Of a DNA stretch of 64,000 bases, positions 30,252-40,569 are shown in pieces; positions within the stretch are counted from its first letter, which is position 1; every line of letters starts with the position of its first letter. The notes under the pieces were generated by a model. That model did no database searches. It was not told the DNA's origin and saw nothing but the letters and a program-made list of their open reading frames with translations. Made by a program: the position numbers and the translations under genes. Origin of the DNA: Paraspadella gotoi (lineage: Eukaryota > Chaetognatha); NCBI GenBank assembly GCA_051294375.1, contig CM119269.1, positions 17,160,265 to 17,224,264 on the forward strand. Direction: 5' to 3'.

Positions 30252-32926
30252 ATGGCGAGAGACGCTCGACCGCCCTCTGGCGGGGAGGCGGGGTCGAGCG
30301 ACGACGACGCGGCCGGCGTAGGACGAAAACTTAGGACGCACTGGCGCGCCATCGCCGCTGCTTCCCTTTGTCACTTTAGCGTTGTTCTTGGCGCCGCCCT
30401 GTCCACTTCACTGCCGCCCTCTGTTGTGCGCAACGCGGTTGACGAAGCTGAGGTAAGACGATATTTGGTAGCGCGGAAATTTCGAGAGGATTATCAGTTG
30501 AGGGATGAGGACTCCTCATTGAGGAGGTTTCGTTAGCGAACCGCGAATGAATTCTGTTTTGGTAGTACTAAATTTTTAAATCGAAATTGATAACTTTGTT
30601 TTTAAATGTTTACAAGGTTCGCTATATTCTATATTTTCCTTAACATTTAATTGAACTTAAACTGATCGTGATCAAATTCAATTCAAAGCTACTAAGTTCC
30701 TCTCCACCGACTTTACTTTTCCACCCAGGGCGAATTCTTTCAAAGCCTCATGGCCTTTTCCTTTTACCTCGGCTCCGCGCTCTCCGCCTATCCTTGGGGC
30801 GCCGTGGTCGACGCCCGCGGACGACGCCTTCCGATGATGATCGGTCTGGGGATTTTGTCGACGACGCAGATCTTCTTCGCCTTCGCCGAAAACCTCTTCG
30901 TCTTCATCGGGTTGAGATTCATTCAGGGTGAGTACTGAGAAGGAAGGGTTTAACGTGTAACGAAAGGAGTTAAAAGATTATTTGATTTTCAAAAACAATT
31001 ATTCGGCAAGTTGCTCAATCGTTGAACTAAATATATGTACAGGGAGGTCCAGCTCTTTTGGGACTAAATTTAAAAAAATCGTTTTGACGGGTAAATAAAT
31101 AAATAATTGATTGAAAATTGGTGCCTTTGTAAAAAGTTTAAAATTAAAGAGATTTAATTTTGGCAACCATAACCGTCTTTAAGTGCCCAGAGAAGGCGAT
31201 CCCGCGCCCATTGGGAATACTATCATTTCTGTCATTATTGTTGCTGTCAGAAAGTCGAGAATTCTAGAGGGGATGCACGAGACTTTTTACTTCTCTATCC
31301 TACATTTTCATTAATCAGAAGGATTGCAGTCAGAAAAACTGCGCGGCCAAAAGTTAGAAGTCACCATCCTTCATCTTGATTTTCGCCGAATTTTCCAAAA
31401 TTTTGTAAGGAAGCGGCGCAAAGAACTTTGACATGTCATGCAAAAGGCTTTAATTACAGTAGTTGCTGTTGAAATTTTTTTCTATCTTAAACCGTTTCGT
31501 GCTGTAAGCACTTAAAGTTAGTCCCATTAGACCTGGACATCCCTGTATTGTACAAATTCAGGACTAATCGACGTCCGCGTGGCAACTCGGGTCATTATCG
31601 CCGACGTTTCCGACGACGCGTCGCATCCCGTCGCTATGACGATCTGGAGCGTCGCTTGGTTTGTAGGCGGCGCCATAGGCTTCTTCGCCGGCGTCTTCCT
31701 CGTCGACAAAGGTGAGTCAGTGAAGTTCGGTGGACAGTTTTACTTAGGTAGTCGACGGATTAAAAAGTTTGAGCCTCGTATGAATTATCAGCTTTTAAGA
31801 ACTTATTGTACGTAAAGAGACCATAATGTTAAGATTATGATTAAATGTTATCGTATCCATCTCCACAACCGCAACAGAATACCTGGAATACCTTGGCGTC
31901 CACTACGCCGTCACACTCGACGAGCGCGTCTACTTTCCTCTCCTCTTCCTCTCCGCCGCCATCTTGACCGCCGCCTGCGCCCTCTTCGTCTATTTCGTCT
32001 TCGCCGAATCGAAGGACATCTGTCGAGGGACTCCGGGTGAGCTCTCTCCCGGCGGATGTCGTTACTCGATCCTTCGACCGGACGGCGACGGTTTTATCGT
32101 CGTCGAGAAAGTCGAAGATCTGAACGACGACGACGACGACGCCGCCAAACGAACGCCGCTCCTCGCCGACCCGCGCCCCACGATCGAGCGCCTCGAGGGT
32201 GTATCTCCCGTCACGACAGCGCCGGTTTTTAACCTCGTCCTACTCGTCGTCGCCGCTTTCTTTTTGACGCTGTTGAGTCACGAGGCGCAAGTAAGGCGCG
32301 CCTTCTATCGGTCCGTCAGGACTAGCGATGACCAATCGGGAGGTGAAATATTGTCGTATTGTCGAGATACGATCGTAATTTTTTTAATACTAGCAAGCTA
32401 AAATACTATAACAGTATTATTATCAATTCCCCAGGTGGCCTTCCTGGAAATCGCCGTCAAGCTCGTTCTCTCCGCCCTCCTCCTTGTCAGCGTGACGTCG
32501 TTGTCAGCGTTCCGCCAGAGCCGCATCGTCGGCTGGTCCGCCTACGGAACCAGCGCCATCGCCATCCTTTGCCTGTCGCTCTTCGTGGCGCTGCGTCAAG
32601 CCACAGGCCACTTGGACGCCGAGCGGGTCCTCTTCTGCATCCAGTTCACCCTCGTCCACTTCTTCGAGTTTCAAATCGCGCGCGGGTTCGCGGTCCTGCT
32701 CAACAACTCTTGCCCTTCTACCCACTGGGGACGAGTCAACGGCGTCGCAGCCATGGGACGCGGCGCCGTTGCCGCCGTGACACCGCTCGTATTCAGCGTC
32801 GTTCTAACGCCGAGTCACTTTCGATGGACGTACGCGGCGGCGACGGGCGTCGTGGGGGCGGCGTACTTGGCCGTCGGGTTCGGCTCTTCGTCGTTGACGG
32901 AGTCAATTAATACTTTCTTCGATTAA
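30252..32926 (+). CDS. Major facilitator superfamily transporter, complete, 5 exons
   Basis: Exons 30252-30452, 30729-30927, 31562-31711, 31878-32290 and 32435-32926 have GT/AG borders and matching phases, giving 484 residues plus TAA. The ATG has a good context (GACATGG). The motif-A loop GAVVDARGRR (about residues 91-100) sits between hydrophobic segments, as in the TM2-TM3 loop of MFS carriers. Later features are a charged central cytoplasmic loop (EKVEDLNDDDDDAAKRTPLL) and a second hydrophobic half with LLNNSCPSTHWGRVNGVAAM. That last motif resembles the NNS-P---G-VNG-A signature of the ZIFL (zinc-induced facilitator-like) and tetracycline-exporter-like branch. About 12 membrane helices are expected. 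Substrate unknown; location is presumably the plasma membrane or an organelle membrane. A mariner-like MITE fills intron 2. Confidence -1.
31040..31545. mobile_element. Mariner-like MITE in intron 2 of the MFS gene
   Basis: About 506 bases flanked by TA. The left end CAGGGAGGTCCAGCTCTTTT and the reverse complement of the right end (CAGGGATGTCCAGGTCTAAT) form terminal inverted repeats of about 34 bases, continuing GGGACTAA-TTTAA. CAGGG-GTCC ends and a TA target are typical of Tc1/mariner elements. No transposase frame is visible, so it is non-autonomous. Its right end lies only 16 bases from the exon-3 acceptor. Confidence -1.
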
Positions 32927-33976
32927 ATTCCGAAGGGGGGAGGTGTGTGGTGATGGGTTGCGGGGGATGGTCAGCAATGCGGGCTGTGAAAACTAAAAAT
33001 GTCAGATCAGCCATTGGTCTGAGTACTTCATCTACATTTTCATTTATATGCAATTATGCATCAATATGCCCAATTTTATAGTTTACTTTTTGTTCTTTAA
33101 ACCTGTTTTCATAAATGTTATGGTTTTTTTGTTATTATTACTGCGTATTCAGGAAATATTGCCTTTTGCAATATGCATCCTCTTTCCTTGAAACTAAGCA
33201 GGAAGCTCTAAGCGGCCTTGGCTACTGTTCGAAAAAGAATTAGCTTAGAAGAATATGATAAATATTTCTAATTCCCGTTCCTCGACCAGGATATAGTTAA
33301 TTTGTTTGTCATTCATAATAATTAAGCAAAAACTAAAGTAGAACGAGTTGTTTATAAAAGTCATTTAGGAAATGCCGAACTCGTTTCCCTGAATCTCGGA
33401 ATTCTTTTTCGGCGGGGGCAAGTCTTGGCCAGGATGCCTTGCTCGGTGTGCGCGTCAAAGATGAAGGCCAAGGAGGGCGTAATCTCGCAACAGGCCAAGC
33501 TAAACGTTAACAGCAATAAGTAATGAATCGGATTTGATGACTCGTCAAGAATGTGGTTGATATAAATATTTTCAAGGGAGAGCAGCGCCACAGAAGCGAG
33601 CAACTTGGCGGCGCCTTCCTCCGACGTCCAAGAGCCGTCAGGTCTGCGTCAGTAACGCAAATATTGGTTTGTGTTTTTTTCTTAGCTATTGGACTTGACT
33701 AGGGAGTTTTTGATTGATAAGTATTTCTGACTGAGTGAGAAACGCTCGAAATCATAACGTTACACGCGAAAAATGACAATTATTTAGAATAAAAATATCA
33801 TTGCCCAATGAGTAGACACGCCCCCTAATAAAACAAAGGAAAGCGAGAGACATGCCCGGACGAAGTATCTGAATATAGCAACAAACGAAGCCTTATTTGT
33901 CCAACGACGGAAAATATTCCAAAATATACGAGCACAAAAATAATGATGGCTTCAGACTAGTTCTTCCTCAAATCAG
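32927..33976. other. Spacer between MFS and thioredoxin genes
   Basis: AT-rich with one unassigned minus-strand frame (33361-33650). No second thioredoxin active site (WCGHC) was found on either strand, so earlier domains of the next gene are not here in recognisable form. Confidence -1.
33361..33650 (-). other. Unassigned open frame, possible exon
   Basis: The minus strand is open from after GACGCAG (about 33651) to TGA at 33361. It encodes PDGSWTSEEGAAKLLASVAL and then a hydrophobic LLLLTFSLACC stretch and a basic end (CPRRKRIPRF). No in-frame ATG opens it, no family is recognised and the upstream pyrimidine tract is poor. It could be a terminal exon or chance. Confidence -1.
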
Positions 33977-34694
33977 TTGTCGAAGTTCACTCGGACGAGG
34001 AAAACCAAGCGCGAGTCATGGCCCTCACCGCCAGCAATTTTCAAAGGTGAGCTTCCGCCCAAGTTAGACACTCTTCCTCAAATGTTAAATTTTCGGTTGT
34101 TTTCTTTTTTTCTTCGCATTGTCAGCGCCGTTGGCAGGGACGTTCACTTCATCAAGTTCTACGCGCCTTGGTGCGGTCATTGCAAGCGCCTGGCTCCGGC
34201 CTGGGAGAAGCTAGCGTCGAAGTTCGATGGCGACCCGAAAATTAAAATCGCCGAGGTACTTGACTGCTGTTGTGTTGATTCAGTCGCTTCTTTGACTGTC
34301 TTTGTCGCGCTAATTTTCGATATAAGTATATTTGTAACGGGATTACGTCTCTAGTTTTTATTTTCTCTGCTTCAGGTTGATTGCTCCGCCTACGAGTCAG
34401 TCTGTCAGAGTGCTAAGGTTGACGGATATCCGACTCTAGTGCTCTACAAAGGTGACGGAGGTTCACGAACAGAGTTTTCACCTTTTCAAAAAATTACTCT
34501 ATTGACTCATGTGTCAGTAAACCAAATTTCGTGGTATAGCTTAAAAAAATAACATTATTGACCATGTTTTTTTTCACTGTAAATATGACTTTTTGTTCGT
34601 TTACCGACCGCCAGATGGAAGAAGAATGGAGGAATACCACGGGAAGCGGGACGTCGAAGAGCTAGCCAGATTCGTGGAACGCTACGCCAAATGA
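33977..34694 (+). CDS. TXNDC5/ERp46-like protein disulfide isomerase, C-terminal thioredoxin domain, 5' partial
   Basis: Exons 33977-34046, 34126-34255, 34376-34451 and 34615-34694 join in frame (phases 1, 2, 0, 1), giving 117 residues to TGA. The thioredoxin fold is plain: VMALTASNFQ entry strand, FIKFYAPWCGHCKRLAPAWE with the CGHC redox site (residues 39-42), cis-proline loop VDGYPTLVLYK, and final helix KRDVEELARFVERYAK. Order and spacing fit TXNDC5 (ERp46, fly pretaporter) domains, which oxidise disulfides in the ER lumen. The first exon enters in phase 1, so upstream exons must exist, but none is recognised before 33977. The protein ends YAK with no KDEL-type ER-retention signal, which is unusual for this family. 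An AATAAA follows 51 bases after the stop. Confidence -1.
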
Positions 34695-34744
34695 AGTGGC
34701 AATGGGGCGGGTCCCGAGATGAATAAGATCCCTCAGACGCCAAC

Positions 34745-34750
34745 AATAAA
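34745..34750 (+). promoter_or_regulatory. Polyadenylation signal AATAAA of the thioredoxin gene
   Basis: AATAAA 51 bases after the TGA at 34692-34694, followed by GCAAAGCCGTTTTGTGTTT (GT-rich downstream element). This supports 34694 as the true end of the gene. Confidence -1.
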
Positions 34751-34940
34751 AGAACAAAAAGCAAAGCCGTTTTGTGTTTACTTGGCAGTTAGTTTTAAAC
34801 TCAGCCAAATGACTGACTACTAATGGTAGTAATACTTTGAAGCACAAATTCCACGTCAAAAGCCCCAGTTGACATTATTTTCCGTTTTTAAAAACGATCG
34901 ATGGTTCGAATTGCTCAAGCATTTCAATCGTTTTAAATGT

Positions 34941-34942
<2 letters not shown>

Positions 34943-35028
<86 letters not shown>

Positions 35029-35044
35029 CTCAATACTCTCTCTC

Positions 35045-35119
<75 letters not shown>

Positions 35120-35176
35120 ATCTCTCTCTTCTCTCTCTCTCTCTCTATCTATCTCTATCTCTCTCTCTCTCTCTGG
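34943..35176 (+). repeat. (CT)n microsatellite with duplicated GGCTCAATAC interruption
   Basis: About 230 bases of CT dinucleotides. The non-CT block GGCTCAATAC occurs both within it (35027) and at its right end (35175), suggesting internal unit duplication. Confidence -1.
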
Positions 35177-37120
35177 CTCAATACCCCCTCAATTCAACAA
35201 CGACGCCGACAAAAAACTTCTCTCTTGCCATTTTTTTTTCTTCACTTTCCTCTAAATGTTATGGATGCGGTTTTTCTAAGAAACTCTATCTCGAGCGCCC
35301 CCCCCCATACGCCCCCACGCCATCGAAGCGATACACTTTTTCTCTCCGCGCGATGTTGTTAAAAACGGGCCGCATTGAAATTCTTCGATAAACATTATTT
35401 CGATGTCCGTGGCGAATTCCTTTCAGGCTCGAGGACGTTTATGGCAAAAGCAAGAATTACTTCGGGGTTTTTTTTTTTTTATTCTTAATGCTCGGCATTA
35501 TGCTGTGAAGGTTTCGATCCGAATACTTTTTTTTTTCAAAAACGTGGCATCTCCTCTAAGCTTAGATGCTTTAATTTTTTTTTTTAATTTAGTTACGGCT
35601 ATGAGTGACAGAGAGAAAATTGTTTTCGTGACATAGTAAGAACTCAGTTATATCGTATTTGTATAAAAATAAAAGTCGAATCCGCACACAGTAATGATAC
35701 GTAACGATACGTAGATGATAGAAATGACGCGGTGTAAATAGCGATGCGAAGAAAGAAAAAAAAAGAGAAATGGCGGTGATCGATTCTCGCCATCCCGCGT
35801 GATGCCAATGCAATAAGATCCTTTTCAATCTCGAACCATTCAGCGGCGACCGTCTAGTCGCCGGCGGCGCCGGTGGCGGCAGTTTATTTTTATGCAAAGT
35901 CGGTTTTTCCTCGACATCATTTCGTAGCCTCTATTTTTACGTCAAAACTATCAAAGAATTTATTATTATAATTATTCTTATTTTTTCTAAGATGTTTTTA
36001 TCCTAGAGTCGTTACGATGGACGTAACGATGGTTCTAAAGTACGGACGTTTTTTAAATCAAAAAAATATATATTTTAGTACTTATTAGTATGGATCTGGA
36101 ATTGCTTTTTCGAAAAACTGAGATGAGGGGAATAATTTCGGTTTTTGGGTCATAAACAAACTCGTTATTCATTCCAACATTCGAACATCCCTTATTTGAG
36201 GACATTATCGAGTCAAGGGGCATTTTCACCACGCATCTTTCTTATTTTTCGGAGAAGAGAAGGGAAGGGAGGGAGAGAGAGATAGGGCGACTGAGAAACG
36301 GAGGAAAAAACAGAAACATGAATATATATTTGCAATGACTCGGAGTCAGAGAGAGAGAGAGTAACTATTGCTCCGAAGTGCCATTAACATTACTTGAGTT
36401 TTCGCCATCATTACGTCCCCACTCAGAAAGTGGCCAGAGGACACGGCCTGATCACCGGGCATTAAAAGTTCAAGAATATCGCCCCCGGCATCCCTGCCCC
36501 GTCGGGGCCGTCTCCACCCCCGAGCCTCGTGACCCCGGGGGTCACCGTCCAAGGGTCACGCTTCTTCGGTCATAAATACATGAAGTCAACAACGCTTCGC
36601 CTTCTCCCCTTCTCTCCCCCTCAGCCACGCAAAATCGACAATAAAACTAAAAGCCCGCGGCGAGAAACAGAATAACCTTTTTTAAACAAAACAAAATCAA
36701 AGAATTCAAATTATTTGAGTCATCGTCGTCTATGATAAGAATAATAAATACATTTATTAATTTTCGAAGAATTATCATGCTAATTTTCTAATTTTCGTAG
36801 AACCTGGTTAACTTAAAAAACAAATTTACAAATTTACAAATTTACTTATTGTCAGTTGCCTAAGCAGGCATTCCGATCTCAATTCCCATCAACACGCTAC
36901 ACATAAAAAAAAAAACTCCAAAAAAAGAAAGGGGGGAGAAAGAGAAAGAAGAAAAGAACGAGAGTCACTGGCGGGTGGGGCCACTTTGCGCGAGTAACGG
37001 TCGCGGTGAGTCCCGCGTCTGACTCCTCGCCGATAAAAAGGGACGATTCCCAAACAAACTCTCGTGGACGCGCCATTTACTCGGGCCGCAATTCGAAAAA
37101 GGAGGGAGAAATCAGAGACG

Positions 37121-37145
37121 GAGAGAGAGAGAGAGAGAGAGAGAG

Positions 37146-37181
<36 letters not shown>
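37121..37181 (+). repeat. (GA)n microsatellite
   Basis: Two GA blocks separated by GAAGATA. Confidence -1.
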
Positions 37182-37183
<2 letters not shown>

Positions 37184-40179
37184 GACAAGCAATCCCGTTT
37201 TATCTCAGAGTCAAGAAGATCCCGCTTTCGCGTCGTTGCCGCGCGTTAGATTCTTGGCGTGTATTCGTCGATACCAAGTCACTAGTGGTCGTGAACGTTG
37301 GTGGTTTCAGCCGGCGTGAAATGGGAGCCTTTGCAAAGCGGATGTTAACCGGTAGAAAAATGGGTTTAATTTATTCACAAATTTTTTATTTGTTTATTTC
37401 GCTTAAAAACTAACTTAAAAATATTGCAAACACGCTTTCCTATCCCGTCGACCAGCGCCGCTCTACAAGGTGGTAGCGGGAGTAGAAGTGGAACGAAGGG
37501 AAAGACGAAAAGATAAGAAAGAAAAAAGAAAGTAAAAAAAGGAGAGAAAAAAAGGAGGCGAGTTTGAAAGGAGGAAAAGTGAGGTCGCGGCCCCGAGAAC
37601 CGCAAATGAAGCGTCGGTTTATCGACGCTTCCTCCTCTCGAGTTTGGGCGAAGACGACGACGAAATACATGGTGGGGTGGAAAGTGATATGATGGTGAAC
37701 GAAGAGAAGAAAAAAATGAAAGGAGTGGATGAATAGAAGGTTTGAAATTAAAAAAATCCTTGAAGATGATAGATACGTTTTTTTAAAAATATATATGTAT
37801 TTGAAAATAATATAGCCGTATCTAAAAATGTGAAAAAAAAGCAATATTTTTTCGTTTTTACTGAAACACAATGAAAGGCTCAAAATACTAAATCTTTAAA
37901 CGGATGGACAAACAACTATGTCTTCTGGTTCTGCAGAACAACGACTTCATAATCTCCGGTGAAGAACGACGACTTTTCGGTTGGTTCTGAGAAAGAAGAA
38001 AAAAACTGGCTTTCTCTCGAAACTAAAGAAAGAAAAGGAGAATAAAGGAAAGAAAAAAAATTGGTTAATGAGGCGTAGAAAGGGCTCCCCCTTCCAATTC
38101 CGATTGGAACCACTTCAAAAACGGAGCGAAGGGGCACAACATCTCCGATGCCCTCGGCGACGACACTTTGAACGCAAACTACGGCCCGGGTTTATGGGGC
38201 TGAAATAGGGTGGAAGGGGGGGGGGCCGGAGTAAGAGGTGAGAAATGGTATTGATGGTGGTTTGGGGGGCGAGGGAAAATAGTTTACGCTTCTTTCATTG
38301 AGGACGTTGCCGCATTTAGTGAGGTAGAACGTGGAAAGAGAAAAATCGTGATGCCTTCTGTTCTATATTCGGCAAAAACAGAACGAGTGATTGATTGACC
38401 ATTTGGTTTTTCTTGTTCTAGATTCTTAGCATCGAAGCCAACGAGGAGTAGAGAGAGAGAAAAAGAGAGCGCATGAAATAAACGCTGGTCCTAACCCCAA
38501 GCGTCCCTATATCTTCGGACCTCTACCAATATTTTCGCCTTAGTGAACGAGTGACTATATCACCCACTACCCACTTGCCCAAACCCTTTTTTGTTCGACT
38601 GTGGAAAAAAAAACCCGCAGCGCGCTAATGCGAGGCCGTCGCCGCCGCCGCCGTCGACGAGATCCTGATTAACATTCTAGCGCGTCCGAGCGCCGCCCAT
38701 TGTCAACGGTCTCATCGGGGATTCAGGTTAACAATGGACCAAGTCCGTGGCACGAGCTGGCCAAATCATAACAAGGTCCCTAACCGCGAACGGAAGAGGG
38801 TAGGGCAAGAGGAAAGGTTGGGAGGAAGAGGAGATCTAAGGGCTTCGGTATAATGATGACGACGACGATGGTTGTGGCCGAGCGACCGTGATTATGATAA
38901 AGCGTCCCTCATCGAGCACCCTCGCATAAATTCGCGCGCGCTCGCGCCTCCGCAGGCTGAGAAAAATAAATAAATAAAAAAGGATTGGGAGAAATAAAGG
39001 AAAGAACTGGAAAGGCAGGGCCGGTCCGCCGGATCCCGATGGCAATTTGAAAACAAAAATAAATGGAATCGGGTGGCGGCGATGTTCGTTATTAAAATGT
39101 ATGTAAATTTACCACAATCACGAGTGAGAGGAACCGAGGTGAAGGTGATTTATCGAGTTTTAACGGGTAGGGGAAGCGACGGGTGGATGGTTGGCAACGG
39201 GTGGGTCAACTTTTTCAAAAGATCGGATTCTCAAAGACAAATAGACTTTCCAAGAAGGTCGGAATTCTTTTCTTCCTTTCCTACTGAGAGTTGGTCAAAC
39301 GGCCATTCAGAGGTCAGCTACGAGCAGCTCGTAACGTCTTCAGGAGGAAACCCCAACGACCTCACCGCCCATAACCCAATATTCTGTCGGCGGGGTTAAC
39401 TCCAGTCACTTCTCTCGCTCTCTCCCTATTTCGGGCGGGAAACCAAAAAAAAAAAAATCCGCCCCTCGAAACGAAAGCTCGCCTTTGCGCTTCGCCATGA
39501 CCCTTGCCCATGAAAAAGGTCAACCCCTGACCGAACCGATGAAAGAAAGGATGTACCGGAGAAGTGGTCAAAAAAATGGACGGCGAGACTTGGAATGCGA
39601 TTTCCTTAAACGGAAATTCCTACGAGCGCTTTGGCCCTTTTCTTCACTTTTGTTTTCGCTACTTTTATATTCAGTAATTAACTAAAAGTCGATAAAACGA
39701 ACTGATTGCCAGTTTAATATCATTGAACTCCTAAGTTTATATTGACAATTAAATTTCAATAGGTTTAATAGGTTTAAATTCCCATAAAAAATTCAAACAC
39801 TACGGAACGTGAAAAACTGCATTTAATATAAAGTTAAAAAAAGGCAATTTGAAGTAAATTGAAATTAAACGATATTTCTTATTTTCCAGATTATTAGATT
39901 AAAGTAAACGAAATCATTAGATTTAAAATAAACATGTTAAAATATTAATATAAATATAAACGGTGAACAGAAACAAGACATTTTTTTCAATTCCTGGTTG
40001 TATAAAAAACTACCTGGACAATGGTACCTACATTGGGACACTATAAAATACGATAGAGCTAATTTGCTTAGTTCTTGTACTAGCAACAGAAGCTCCTACA
40101 GATTCAAACTTTAACTACGCTATTTCTTTTGGTGGTCGATAATTAATTTCGGTGAGAGGATATAAATATATATAACGTA

Positions 40180-40545
40180 CAGAGTGTCTCAAGCGTACTG
40201 TCACTACAAATAAGCGTTGTGTCAAATTGGTAAGGAGAATTATTAATTTAAAAAACTACCAAAAAGATAAGTTCATACACCATGGTGAAAATCTGTAAGG
40301 AAAGGCCAATAATCATTATTATACTAAGGCGGCAAATTATTATTTAACCAAGAAACTGGTTATTTGAAATATTTGATAAAAAATATTTTTAACATTTGCT
40401 TTGAATGTTGATAAAATGTGAAATTAAAACAACAGATAAAAGTGTAAGAACTTCTGGATCTAACGAGTACAGTAAATACATTTTTTATAATTGTACTGAT
40501 TCACTGTATTCATTTGTAAAGTGACACTACGCTTGAGACACTCTG
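40180..40545. mobile_element. Mariner-like MITE just beyond the PHD gene stop codon
   Basis: 366 bases between TA dinucleotides (40178-40179 and 40546-40547). The left end CAGAGTGTCTCAAGCGTACT matches the reverse complement of the right end (CAGAGTGTCTCAAGCGTAGT); the terminal inverted repeat continues as GTCACT-ACAAAT, about 32 bases. No transposase frame. It lies 25 bases past the stop codon of the minus-strand PHD gene, so the 3' UTR and its polyadenylation signal may come from the element. Confidence -1.
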
Positions 40546-40569
40546 TATAACAACATCCTACTCCCAGAT

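Larger units (their letters stand above)
34695..40179. other. About 5.5 kb non-coding interval
   Basis: Contains (CT)n at 34943-35176, (GA)n at 37121-37181, T-rich runs (35462-35590), a CCCCGGGG-rich patch (36470-36550), and a CG-rich patch at 38620-38720 with (GCC/GTC)n. The longest open frames follow CT or AG composition. I see nothing with protein homology or RNA-gene signals. Confidence -1.

Noticed and set aside
33181-33230. GAAACTAAGCAGGAAG-type string resembling a 5S rRNA internal segment (GGAAGCTAAGCAGGG)
   Set aside because: Only a few bases agree; the flanking conserved 5S sequence and any T-run terminator are missing.
30252-34694. MFS and thioredoxin genes as an operon or functional pair
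   Set aside because: Same strand and close, but there is no sign of a shared transcript, and the thioredoxin gene has its own polyadenylation signal and unknown 5' exons.
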